From NCBI GenBank assembly GCA_023653785.1, contig JAMKCH010084885.1, positions 46,022-110,021 on the forward strand: a stretch of 64,000 nt of DNA. The letters are read 5' to 3'. This stretch comes from Ophioderma brevispina. Taxonomy: Eukaryota > Echinodermata > Ophiuroidea > Amphilepidida > Ophiodermatidae. The position numbers and the translations under genes were made by a program. Under the pieces are notes generated by a model. The model saw nothing but the letters and a program-made list of their open reading frames with translations, ran no database searches and was not told where the DNA came from. Shown in pieces: positions 12,627 through 23,240 of the stretch. Position 1 is the stretch's first letter. Each line of letters begins with the position of its first letter.

Positions 12627-13629
12627 TCAGGAGTAGGGGGGGGGGTTAATTTGCAGAATTAAGTTTTTTTCTATGAGGCCCCCTTCAAAATATTGTATAA
12701 CCATACTAAAACAGATTGCAAAGGAAAAAAAAAAATGACTTTGGAAACCCCCCTGTACATTGCCCTTAAATAGTCATGTATAGGGTTCTGCATGTAAAAA
12801 TCCTCGATTTATAGATTATGATTGGAAATACGAAAAAAAACTAGGTTTGAGAATTAAATAGTGTGCACAATATGTTTAAAAACACCAATAGGGATATCAA
12901 ACTATCCTAGAATACAGAAGAGTTTTCTTCTTATATGTCATTTTAAAGGTATGAGTTTTATTCAGGTATTGTAAACAGGTCCCACTAGATGTATATTTTG
13001 CTGGCAAATTGGTCCTGTGTATAGGGGATAACTTTATCTGAAACTGGTTAGAATTTTCGGTCCTTTGTAAACTCTTGGAACAAGCATGGGGTTACCAAAC
13101 AAAACCCTAAGACTCTGGCAGATGTCACTTTGGATAACAATGGACACATTTGTTAAGGAATTAAGCAGCTTTATAGTCCGTTAGTTTAGCTAATTAGAGA
13201 TAATCAAATTGCTGAAAGTTATTGGTATTAACTCAGCAAGGTGCACATAAGATTACTTTTGGGCAAAAGCAGGCAAAGTGGGGGTGGTGTCTCAGGGGGT
13301 GTGGATTTATGGGTGGGGTGGGGTGTCTTAGGTGGTGTGTGATACGGTGTAGGCTAGGGTGGTGTAGATTTTAACTTAGGTATTTTATTGAAAGAATCAG
13401 TTTAGAAAGGTATATAAATGTAAACTGCATTATATTACATAATTCTCTATACTATACCTTTTGCAGGCTCCGAATTAGACAACCCCGAATCAAAATTTCA
13501 AGGGCATTGTACAGGGGGGTGCAGAAGTTCAAAAATGATTTCCTGGGATATTGATTTTTACTATATACCATATTTGAAGGGGGCCTCATAAAAAAGTGGA
13601 AATTATCACTCCCCCCCCCCCCTTAGGAG
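12627..13629. mobile_element. 1.0-kb inverted-repeat element with a G-rich core
   Basis: The left arm (12627-12785) matches the reverse complement of the right arm (13475-13629): an outer CAGGAG / CTCCTAAGG end beside a G- or C-run, TATGAGGCCCCCTTCAAA, and CCCCCCTGTACA(T/A)TGCCCTT. The interior includes a G-run block at 13280-13323. No transposase was found. The arms are about 150 bp and imperfect, so this is an old non-autonomous element of unknown superfamily. Confidence 0.65.
13280..13323 (+). other. Candidate G-quadruplex tract
   Basis: Runs of GGGGG, GGGGG, GGG, GGGG and GGGG occur within 44 bases, separated by short or moderate loops, inside the loop of the inverted-repeat element at 12627-13629. 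This fits a relaxed four-run quadruplex pattern; folding is inferred. Confidence 0.4.
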
Positions 13630-13691
13630 ATTTGTGGGGTGTATACCATGTAAACGATGCCCCTATGACAAAGCAATACGGGTCAAAAGTT

Positions 13692-14060
13692 ATTGCCGAA
13701 ACGCGTTGTTAGAAAGTCACAACGCGTTGCGACAATTTCGGCAACGCCGTTGCGATGTCGGCCAATTATAATGATGAATTTCTGTGACGTATTAACAAAA
13801 TAGACCCACAACGCGTTGCGATTTATCTGGCAACGCGTTGTGGAATCTTTAAACACGTTGCAAACTTCACAACGCGTTGGAAAGTTCCACAGCGCGTTGC
13901 AAAGGCCCACAAGCCATAACGTATTGCTGCAACGCGTTGTAAGAAAGTTACAACGCGTGTCGACCAATTAGAAACGCATCATTCTAATTGGCCGATACCG
14001 CAGCGAGTTGTGAAATTTCGGCAACACGTTACTACTTTCTCACAACGCGTTGCGGCAATT
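13692..14060. mobile_element. Palindromic element built from CAACGCGTTG repeats
   Basis: The 10-bp palindrome CAACGCGTTG, or a one-to-two-base variant, appears about 14 times (for example at 13720, 13742, 13809, 13831, 13851, 13870, 13890, 13930, 13951, 14001, 14022 and 14043), mostly 19-22 bp apart. The outer 85 bp on each side are also reverse complements of each other. The left arm ends TCGGCCAATTATAATGATG (13758-13776) and the right begins CATCATTCTAATTGGCCGA (13977-13995). It is thus both a phased palindrome array and a foldback. Each full copy contains ACGCGT and two CpGs. The frames crossing it are not genes. Confidence 0.8.
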
Positions 14061-14109
14061 TCACGTTATGGTCTTTATGTCTTGCGATATGCATTATGGC
14101 CTTTATGGC

Positions 14110-14527
14110 TTGCGATACTCTCGCCCGCTTATTTTCACCTTTGGCTTGGATATGTATAACCCTAAACCAAGAAAGAAGAGCACCTGTAATACCCACAGAC
14201 GTAAGTTTCAACAAAAATTGATCACGAGGCATTTTATCAAAAGCTTTGGTCAGGTCAAATAGGGCAAAGGCGATGTTCTCTGATTTTCAAAAGCTTCGTA
14301 CCAGTCATTCAGAGCCTTGATGAGGGCATCAGATGTATATAGAGGAGTTCGGAAGAAATCTTAACGTACGTTGAGTGAGGATATCATTATTATCTTTCAC
14401 GTGCTGTGGATAATCTTCTCAAGAAGTTTGCCAATGTGCAAAATGTGGAGAATGTGGATCACCGAATTTGAATATGAGACACGGGAGATGGGAATTACAC
14501 GGGGCATTTTCCAGGCACTGGGGACGG
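14110..14527 (-). pseudogene. Non-LTR retrotransposon RT fragment (fingers/palm), inverted
   Basis: On the minus strand, with stops and frameshifts, the translation shows an AWKMPRVIPI block (14527 downwards), a GKLLEKIIH block, then FDLTKAFDKMP and LTSVGITGALLSWFR. These are the N-terminal reverse-transcriptase blocks of CR1/L2-like non-LTR retrotransposons; the DLTKAFD block carries the first catalytic Asp. Nothing matching the YADD block follows. The fragment abuts, in opposite orientation, the C-terminal part of an RT at 14540-15215. The parent enzyme would copy element RNA at the nicked target. This copy cannot be functional. Confidence 0.75.
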
Positions 14528-14539
14528 AACCGGTTGATT

Positions 14540-15215
14540 GAGACATATTCTGCATGTGCAATTGAACGTCTTCAAAACTGTATTAAGGATATCAGCAACT
14601 GGATGGCAGCAAATCACCTTTTCACTTAAGTGTATAAGGTCTTGTGCATCCAAATGGCGTACGAAAAACAAAATGTTGGGTCCACATGGACCCCCCCTAT
14701 ACACTTAAGTGTTAAATTAAACTTAGATTAGGCATGATTTATTATGTTTAGCTCATCATACAGCATCAGTTTCTCTTGCTTTTAAAGTTGAAAATGCTGT
14801 CATTAAACCCACAAACTCTGTTCGCAATCTTTGGACTGTACATTATCTATGGATGCACAGATTTCTAGACTGTCAAACAGGTTCCTCGGATACAGCATTT
14901 CCTGTACAAGGACTCATGTCATCACTTTTCGGGCCTTGATATTATCTGGTCTTGGCTGTGGCGCGCCGGCTACGCTCTCCTTCTAACCCAACGACTTCAG
15001 TACAAGGTAGTTCGTCTCATTCATGGCATACATTCGACGCGAACACATTACACATTTCTTGACGACCTTCTCTGGTCGCCATTAGCGAGAGAGTCAACTT
15101 AAGTTAACTCAATCATCTACGAATGGCTCTTCATCTCTATCATATCTGTGAAAATGACATCCACAGTATACTACCACCAGCTCCCTTTGCAACTTCGGTT
15201 CTGCTGCACTGGCGT
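14540..15215 (+). pseudogene. Non-LTR retrotransposon RT C-terminal part
   Basis: The plus strand encodes IERLQNCIKDISNWMAANHL (14561-14620), the thumb-region signature of CR1/L2-like reverse transcriptases. After an 89-bp insertion it resumes with a KLNLD-like start, then NSVRNL (near 14817), a QRLQYKVVRLIHG block (14988-15030), LDDLLWSPLARE (15060-15095) and a final LPPAPF phrase (15168-15185). These occur in the expected family order. Many stops and frameshifts make it a relic. With 14110-14527 it forms one element whose 5' part is inverted; about 70 residues including the catalytic YADD block are missing at the junction. Confidence 0.75.
14623..14711. mobile_element. 89-bp MITE inside the RT reading frame
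   Basis: Perfect 14-bp terminal inverted repeats, CACTTAAGTGTATA (14623-14636) and TATACACTTAAGTG (14698-14711), bracket a 61-bp interior. RT homology stops at NHL just before the left end and resumes with a KLNLD-like phrase just after the right end, so the boundaries are supported from both sides. The terminal CACTTAAGTG is itself a palindrome. At most a 2-bp TT duplication is visible. A diverged relative may lie near 3610-3712. Confidence 0.7.
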
Positions 15216-15388
15216 AGCCAGGGGCGGGGCAGTACCCCCCCTGTGGGGAATCGTGCCCCCCTCTTGTCCCCCGAAAAATAAGTGATTTTACATAGGCCAT
15301 ATAACTATACATAGTAACACTTTTAATATATTTGCCCCCCCCGAACATATATGTGCCCCCCCCCTTTGGCCCCCCCTTCTAAAAAAAT
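15207..15388 (+). mobile_element. GTGGCGTAGCCAGG-type MITE, left end only
   Basis: ACTGGCGTAGCCAGGGGCGG begins a C/G-run-rich segment (CCCCCCC at 15236 and 15256; further runs to 15380) resembling the elements at 41731-42080, 54512-54810 and 59691-60080. Its right end is missing where the SINE at 15388-15745 abuts it. Confidence 0.5.
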
Positions 15389-15745
15389 AATAGCAGATAT
15401 TTATATAGCGCCTTATGCTATCGGCCTCTAAGCGCTTTCAACAAATGGTCGCGATCACTGTGGCCACACCATACCATAAACCATTTCGCATCATTTCAAG
15501 GGATGCAGCAGATCGGGACTCAGCGCTATCCCTTATCAGCAAACATAACATCGAGATCACCATCGCAGCGGGACAGCTTCCCAAATATCGCCTGGGGAAA
15601 GCGAGACCACAAGCGGGTAAGTTTATTGTCCAGGGAAATTACAAGATGATGTGAGCTGAATCCCACAGGGCTCGAACGCACCCCTATATACGCATGATGA
15701 GCATACACGGGTCGAGCGCTTACCTGATTGAGCTATCTTGTCCGC
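15388..15745 (-). mobile_element. tRNA-derived SINE, minus strand
   Basis: Read on the minus strand, the head (15745 to 15658) resembles a tRNA: A-box-like TAGCTCAATCAGGTA and B-box-like GCGTTCGAGCCC at the usual distance. The body ends with the motif whose plus-strand form is TATATAGCGCCTTATGC...CTAAGCGCTTTC (15402-15441), a 3' module I recognise from SINEs of marine invertebrates. RNA polymerase III would start at the head. It inserted next to, or into, the MITE to its left. Confidence 0.75.
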
Positions 15746-15750
15746 TTAAG

Positions 15751-15789
15751 ATAGGAAGTGACACCACCCCCGGCGGGGTCACTTCCTAT
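15751..15789. promoter_or_regulatory. Perfect 12-bp inverted repeat with ETS-like cores
   Basis: ATAGGAAGTGAC (15751-15762) is exactly mirrored by GTCACTTCCTAT (15778-15789) across a 15-base GC-rich loop, which can pair further (CCCC with GGGG). AGGAAGT matches the ETS-factor core on both strands. It abuts the 5' end of the SINE. A regulatory role is speculative; it may be a worn MITE core. Confidence 0.3.
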
Positions 15790-16440
15790 TCAAAACTGGC
15801 TACCCACTGGTTGCTGTTGATGATAACTACACGACTAAATCCCTTTTACAAGGAGGTCCTGTTGGCAACAATGCCTTTATCACTTACGGCGCACGAAGAT
15901 GCAATCTCATTACCTCGTAACATCAGGGAAGCGCCTTCGTTCACATTAAAAAAAATATCCAATCTTATTTGTATCTGATTAGTGTCTGTTTTCTTTGGCT
16001 TGGGATACCATTTCTTTTCTACAGGGTGTCCACATAAAAATGGTGCACGGTAAAAGCGGCCCTCGTTGGAGGTAAAAATAATAAAAACTGACCTAATTTT
16101 ACATTAAAAAAAAAAAAATATCACAAATGATCTTGGCTTGAATACCCTTTACATCATCCGATTTTACCTGTTGCAATCCAGAGATCTGGCTAATATTCTA
16201 AGAGAGGATGCAATATAATGACCTCTTTTCGCAGAATGGGATCAAAGAGCGAGCATCATATGAAAGAGCTTAATTTATTTAAAATCACTCGATCATCACA
16301 TAATAATGCACAGAAACCTGTTAATTGAGCATCATTATGTCACTGATACTGACGTGGTGATAAGAACGGAACCCGCCAGAATTCTTTTTAAAAAAAACTC
16401 AAAACGGTTTCTAAATCTATGCAATGTGGTAAAAAACAAA
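15790..16440. other. Unassigned DNA with a mariner-like terminus
   Basis: TACAGGGTGTCCACATAAAA at 16020-16039 resembles one end of a Tc1/mariner-type MITE, but no opposite end is seen. A 94-codon frame at 15694-15978 runs from the SINE head into this segment and is not recognisable. Confidence 0.35.
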
Positions 16441-18461
16441 ACAGTAGTTTTATAAAATTGATCAGATGACTTTTGTATTTTCAATTTGCCTCAAGACAAG
16501 TTCATTTTCCCTGAAGCTCTTAAGATTGTTTTATTCATTCAAGTGTGGCAATGATTATTTTTTTGCAATGGCTATATGTTCCGCTAAGTGTGCTCTATTT
16601 GTATGTTCTTTATTTATGAAGTCATTTTATAATGTTTTACTGAGAAAAATTTCATATGAATAAAATAAGTGACCTTATATATAGAACAAGTCAATGGCCT
16701 CTTACTTCCAATGACCTTATGATTTAAATAAAATAACTATTGAAAACCGCATATTTTCACTGGAAAGAGTATTCCTAGTCTTATGTGCAGGGACACAGGA
16801 ACAAAATGACCGATGCAAACCGAAACTCTCGGTTGGATTCTTATCATAAATCTTTGGATCGTCTGACTGTCACTTAATGGTGAGTTTAGACATCGACGGC
16901 AGATGTTGGCCGAATCTAGAAACATTCCTTTTTTTCACGTGCAAAAGGCTTGCGTCTTTCAACGAATGCCAATAAAGTATGGATCCATGCACCTTAACCC
17001 ACAAAGCCGGCCACGATCGCTAAGTGATTATCGGGCGTTAGACATCACTGATGAAGTTACGAAAACAACTATTATCAGTCATGTACAATGTTGTCGTACC
17101 CTAACAGTTTGGCTGATTTCATCATGCTAAGCAAAAGCGGTGGGTGACCTTGGCTTTCGTTTTCCACGCTCACACTTTTTCAGACGTCAAGTTTTTGTCA
17201 CAACTACACGCAAAACATTACTTCCATGCATTTTCAAGCGAAATCTTTGACCGTATATGACTTAAATAAGGGACAAAACCAAATACATGTTTTTCTAAAA
17301 CTATTTTATTAAAATTCGAAATTCAGGCCCATTCATGCTTTTAATGTTCTAAGGTTAGAACGTTCTTTTTTTCCGCGAAAAAATGCTATGCAGCCGGCTT
17401 TTATGCAACCTTGGCGCCGACCTAAACTTGCGGTATAGTTTTTATTTAAACACAACATCTCATCATTTATAACCCGCCGTGCTCTGTAATATAGTGAACA
17501 TTTCTGAGTTAATGGTTTTATCCTGCCGCCTTGGTTGACAGGCACACATACACACGATGATCTGAACTTCATGTAAGTTCAATAACGATGCTACTGTCCT
17601 TTAGCAGTTTTCAATTAATCAAAGCGTTATCGAAGTTCCATTTCTCTTCAAATGCCGATTTAATGAAGTTTTTAAAGCGCAGCCATTTTCCAACTTAATT
17701 TAGAAAATGACGGGAGCAGGGAACATCGATCTTTAGGATGCATAAAGTAGCATTCGGAATGCTATTCGGAATCCGTAGAAACAGTACGAGCTTTTGCATT
17801 TTGCATAATGATATTTGGAATGCGTATAGCCAATGGGATGAAGCTTGTTTTTCTCTCTTTAAGCTAGTGTGCCTACAAATGTTCCACTAGCATGTCATGA
17901 TGAAAACGACCTTTTCTTATTGTACCATTTTATATATGCCCTAATCCCTCAACATCAGAGTAACAGTTGCTAAGTAAGAAGATCTAATACTTCGTTTTCC
18001 CTACTGACCATGTTGTCAAGGTAGACAAATGTCTAATTGCATGAGAAATCAAGGAAAAAAGACTCAATAGTATATATAGTATTATTTGCAATCTTACCAA
18101 ATTTACATCTGATAGATGGTTTTCATTGCTCCAAACAACTCAATCACTTTCTCGGCGGCGATCTCTCTAAGCATTTTTATGCATAGCGGTATATCCACAA
18201 CAACAGCCAAAAACAAGCACTTTGTTCAACCAACAGCCAATGTGCGTATTTTAAAGCAGTTTACATTCGGAAGCTTTGATTCTTCACGGAAAGGGTAGTA
18301 CCAAAATGGATTTTCTGCTCAGTTATATATAGTGATTAAATATCCACAGAATGTATCCCACTTACTCAATGTGGGAATAGGGAACTGGGACAGTTCTAAT
18401 TTACACGTTTTTAAAGGTGCTGTTCCGATTTATGTACATGTAGTGTTTCTTCTACTTGATA

Positions 18462-18735
18462 TAAGAGCCTGGCCCTTGCACATACGCCCCATCAAGTCCC
18501 GTGGGAACCAAACTTGCGTTTTCATGGTACGCGCAATAATGCACATTGAAAGCGCCTATTCAGTCTGCCTTTGCTAATATTGGGGGTTAACCATAATTCG
18601 TCGTTTTTTTTGTTTATACTTTGGGGAATGAAATGGATTTGAGGCTCAAATTTCAGGAGACAAAGAGAAAAAATAGGCCTTTTATCTGATATCAAAATCG
18701 ATACCAAAAGCTACCAGGCAATGCAACCAGGGAAG
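18462..18735 (+). repeat. Interspersed repeat family X, copy in duplication unit 1
   Basis: AAGAGCCTGGCCCTTGCACA, AACTTGCGTTTTCATGGTACG, GTTTATACTTTGG, GGCTCAAATTTCAGGA and GATATCAAAATCGATACC align in order with 56970-57255; the second half also matches 9085-9235 in reverse. The counterpart in unit 2 is 29855-30095. Confidence 0.65.
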
Positions 18736-19394
18736 AACAACAATGATGTGCTTCTGGCGTCCTATTTCGGGTCAAATTATCTCAATAGAAGCTTGGATGT
18801 CGCGCGCTTAGCCTACTATAGGTACTGATAAATTTTTAGCGCGACAATTTCAGATGATAAATCGTAGGGTGTGAATTGTAGTAGTATGAACGTCGGGATG
18901 AACGTGGTGACAAATTTGAAGTAGTTTTTGTTGTATGTTGTTTGTTTTGTGTATTCAATTTCACTTTTTCTGGTTGATTATTGTAGAAGACAACATTGAA
19001 CCTTCAAGTCACAGATCAATCACTTTTGTAGACTTAAAATTGGGAAAAGTTGTGTCCGCCGCAGTTTGTGTCCAGTACGATTTCTCAGTCATCTGGTCAT
19101 GGATGTCATGGGCTAGTCATCATCATGTCAGTGTGACTTACATGCCAAAGACAGTTTTTTTTTTTTTTGGCATTTTGGTGCAGAATTCGACACATTGAAC
19201 AGCATAATAGGCAAAAAAGTCGTGTATTTGTCTCCAGTTTTCGATCTGTGCACACTGTTTTTTTTGAAAGTACTTATTGTACATCTTGTTGTACATCTTA
19301 CTTGCTGTCTTGAATATACCATGCCATTTGGGAAGATTTTTATATCATCATGTCATCATCATCATGACAATTGAACATGATGAAACCTGATGAC

Positions 19395-20965
19395 ATGATG
19401 GCCGCTCTAACCCTGAAGTGCGTGTCGTGTAATCTGGTCTCCGATGAAAACCAAGATTTTTTGATAAAATTATACGTTATGATCATCTTTCCTGACCTAT
19501 TTTATTGAATTATTTTAATTTTTGAGTTTTTTAACATTTTTAATATTTTTCCCATTCTCTAAGACTTTTATATCGTGTAAAATCTGTCAACAACTAGAAG
19601 TCGAAAACTGGTGGCGGGAAACACGGACAATGATACACAGGCATGCAACACACGTATTAGGACCACACAATCTACAATCGATTGTGGTCTATGAATAGAC
19701 TGTACGTGTCGGTGATGGATCTCCGAAAGAAACTGCATGTTGATGGATTTATCTTCATTATGATTATCATGCCCTGGCTACTTTGAACCTGCTATATTCC
19801 TGAATGTGAAATGTATATCTTTTCCATATGAGTTTTGTTGATGAACTCTTGTGGTGTAATCTCTTACAATTCCCATTACCAGAAGTCCGGTTTGCCCTGG
19901 GAAACCTGAACGCCGAATACAGAGGTAGGCAATACACGCACTAGGACCACACAAAATAAATCAATTGAAGGTTTGCGAATCAAAAACTCAGCATGGCTGC
20001 ATCGGCTTCAACTGACCAAGGTATTGTAAATACTAATGTAACTCAAGACAAGTCAGTGCTACTGAAAATTGATGTTTTGTTTGATACCTTCACGTTATGA
20101 CTGATGAAGGTGGAGATAATGAATAAACTCTCGGAAAATCAAAAAGAGATACAATACATAATGAGAGATGAAATTCAAAGCTTTAAAAACACACAGTGAG
20201 TGGTAGTGAAAATGCAACAGATATGCATGCTACAAGATTAGATGATATTGAACAAAAAGAAACTGCCAACTCTCTCAACAGAGATAGATAAAAACGATAC
20301 ATGCCTGGAGGGAAAAAAATATTCTGCTTGACAATTCTGTAGAAAGCAGAATCTTCTGATATATTAATGTAGAAGAAAAGGAAAGGGACGGAAAATGAAA
20401 ATCTGGCTGAAATCATGAGAGATGTATTGGCAAGAGGAATTATGGGCTTTCTGATGACCAGGTAGATAGGGTTATCCTAAGTAGCTTGTCATAGGAACTT
20501 ACAACCTAGACATCAAAGACTGTAAATGGTAAAATTGCACTCGGCCGGTGATTGTTGCGTTTTGCGTTATATAGCGATCGCAGCTATATATGGTAATATC
20601 AAAAACCTGAAAAAGGGGAGCAGAATTCGTTTGTATGTACTTGATGATTTACCACCCAAGATGAAGCAAGAGCGAGGTAGACTCGCCTCTATTGCATATA
20701 TGTTTGCGGACTGAACAACATAAAATAACTCGCAACGCGTGCTTAAAACGCGGAGGGTCCTCCTAGAGTACAAACCGCGAGGCGCATCACCACGGACCAG
20801 GACTGGTTTGCTGTATTAAGGATAACTAGATCGTATAGAAATGTTGCAATCAGACAATATATATATATTTTTTTTTGGAAAGGATCTAATTATTTGTTAT
20901 GTTATTAATATGAAAGGAATTCATAAATGTGCACTATAATTGTGGAGAGCAAATCAAATTAATTT
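19395..20965 (+). mobile_element. Insertion specific to unit 1: L1-type 5' region and ORF1
   Basis: Homology with unit 2 stops at about 19390 (32990) and resumes at about 20968 (33465); unit 2 has 470 unrelated bases there. The segment starts with two related blocks about 275 bp apart (ACACACGTATTAGGACCACA near 19648; ACACGCACTAGGACCACACA near 19933), which look like 5'-UTR monomers. The ORF1 relic follows at 20040-20715. No ORF2 follows, so the element is truncated. Confidence 0.6.
20040..20715 (+). pseudogene. L1-type retrotransposon ORF1 relic
   Basis: Across several frames the plus strand gives a charged, coiled-coil-like stretch (ENQKEIQYIMRDEIQSF, then RLDDIEQKE), the blocks ENLAEIMRDVL and DDQVDRV, and a terminal block LDDLPPKMKQERGRLA (20640-20690). 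This order matches the coiled coil, RRM-like and C-terminal parts of L1 ORF1 proteins, which bind element RNA and act as nucleic-acid chaperones. Frameshifts near 20200, 20290, 20385 and 20450 and internal stops mark it as dead, or as damaged by sequencing indels. The last block is open for 62 codons at 20526-20714. Confidence 0.65.
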
Positions 20966-21977
20966 TTGGATTTTTTTTTTTCAAAAGTGCATTTAATGCA
21001 GTTAAAAAACGTACGGATATAGACTTCCCTTCACTTTTAAGCTATTCCTGCCAAAATTGAAATAATAACTCTTTCGAGGGGATCACGATAGATGTCTAGA
21101 AAGTGTTACATTATTATGTCCTTTAAGATTAATTCGCGGGGTCCGCCATTCTAAAACATAAGTTTCCATTAACACTATTCTTTTTAAACAAAATTGTATT
21201 TGTTACACTTTTGGGGATGTCGGTGCAAGCCTAGAGTTAAATGTGCCACCCCACTATTTCTTGTATAGAGTACACTTTACTACAATACGCTTATTTTATT
21301 TTTTTTTAAATAATTATTGCAATTATGTAATTAGCTTAACTTGCAATCATCTAAAGCTGGTATATGATCCTCACCCGTCAAAATAGGTAGCGTGAATTTG
21401 AATGGCTTCTTTCCTTGTTTTTCTTTACACTATACTATTACCTTCTCTTGTAGGAGTCAGAGAACAAAATTTTTGGATTAAGCAAGCCTTTTTAAAATTT
21501 ATTATGTTATATCAATTCACTAGATGAACCACTACCAAGACGACTCCTCGCAAAAGGCCAGATTGAAAAATTCATCATAATTATAATGAACTTAAAGCAA
21601 AAAAAATTGTTTTTTTTTTAAAGAATTTATCATGACATAAGTGATCTCTTTAACAATTAAGATGGATACTATTAATATTTCAAATTCGCTGTTTTGCCTG
21701 AGGTCAGTTTAACGTGCCAAGCATAGTTTAGCAAATCAAAAATTTAAACATTGAGAACTTCTTGTGAAATTCAGACTGACCGATTAAAGTGCATTATCGC
21801 TTTTACTCCCATAACGAAAAAACATCTTGAAAAAACAACATTACTAGGACTTCAAGATGTAATTTAATACTGCTAACCCTTGGTTACAGTAACGATTTTG
21901 GTATAGAACACGCAACAAGGCTGAAACAAAACCAAAACGTTCCAAGGTAATCGTGGTGGTCGATGGATAAGCTAAGT

Positions 21978-22768
21978 AACCAACCCCCTCGTCCTACCGA
22001 AGGGGGGGGGGGGTGGTTACCCCCCCCCCTTCAGGTTTTTTCCCCGGCTTGCTAAAACCTTTTTGGTGCCAAATTATTAATGTATTGTCAATTGACAGGT
22101 TCCGCTCCTTTAATCCAAAAACAACATCACGTGGTAATAGGTAAGAATACATGTTTATCCCAAGTGATCGATGGGGGGTGGTACCCACCCCCCCTCCGGA
22201 AGAGAGTACCACCATGCCTACACAACACAGGAACATCACGGAACTTGATTTTGGTACAATTGATAGCTATGTCCTCCTCTTTCCATTGATAACCAAAATA
22301 GTACCAACATGCCGAGCATTTACGTCACAATGACGCCTAAAGGTTCGCATGTCAGCAAAACTGCATTTTCCATGACAAACAGTGAAAAAAAATAATTTTT
22401 CGGCCCAAAAGGTAGGAAAAAATTCAGATTTTCATGCGGTTTTTTGACGCTACTTGATGGGAAATGACGAGTTTTTTATATAATGACAACATTTTAGAGC
22501 TATAATAAGGTGCTTGAGTCACTTAAATTGCGAATATCATTTTCCACCCTATATTCAGTATTTTCGTACTTTCCTCAACAGAGACGTCATGTTGACGTCA
22601 TAATGGGGATTTTAGTACTTATTTGGTACCAATGAAAATAAGAAACTCTAAGCTACCTTTGGTACCAAATTACAGGAATCGGGTGTTCGGTAACGAAAAC
22701 ACAGGGCGTGGTGGTAACCACCCCCCCTTCGGCAATTTTGTTTTAAAAAATGGCTCCGTATACGAGGG
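21978..22768 (+). mobile_element. piggyBac-like MITE, complete, absent from unit 2
   Basis: Unit 2 reads straight through the site (…GATTAAGCATTCTTTC at 34490), while unit 1 is interrupted. The right end is ACGAGGG followed by TTAA (22769-22772); the left end is CCCCCTCGTCCTACCGAAGG near a damaged TTAA-like TAAGTAA. Subterminal GGTGGTTACC (22010) and GGTAACCACC (22706) are inverted. About 790 bp, no transposase. TTAA plus CCC/GGG ends point to piggyBac. Three short frames here have no recognisable product. Confidence 0.7.
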
Positions 22769-22974
22769 TTAAGCATTCTTTCATTTGCTCTTTTTTTTTT
22801 ACCAATTATACAGTAGCCTCCATGCTGTCCAGCAATTTAACATGTCAAAATTAATAAGCGCCCCCCCCCCACAAGGTTACATCTTTTCTGGCAAAGGGCT
22901 CTTTAAAAAAAAAACAAAAAAATCTTACAAAAAAAACCACTCTGTTACAAAAATGTAAAATGTACCCTGCAATG

Positions 22975-23240
22975 TTACACATTTAGTGTGTCAAACAAAT
23001 CAAATAGAAGTTAAGACAATTTGGACACTCCTTTCAACAAGTCGGAGGACTGTTAAGGTTTACCCCCCATGATGACCTTGAACCTTAAAAGGGCCGGTAT
23101 CTGTGTAACTAAAGGTAAGAACCTAGACAAACTATACTTTTTTAACCTATAATGAACAGATATATGATTGGTGCATATTGAAACACATTTTGACTGTTCA
23201 AATTTACCCATGTACTTATTTTACCCCTTATTTACAAGTT
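22975..23240 (+). repeat. Single-arm relative of the 6915-7707 element
   Basis: Aligns in order with the right arm of the palindromic element at 7485-7707: TTTCAACAA.TCGGAG, CTGTGTAACTAAAGGT, GAACCTAGACAAAC, then TTTACCCATGTA at the end. The opposite arm is absent. The unit 2 counterpart is 34665-34935. Confidence 0.6.

Noticed and set aside
13683..14060. Possible CRISPR-like array of palindromic repeats
   Set aside because: Repeats are 10-bp palindromes at ~21-bp spacing without unique spacers, in animal DNA; the segment is a foldback.
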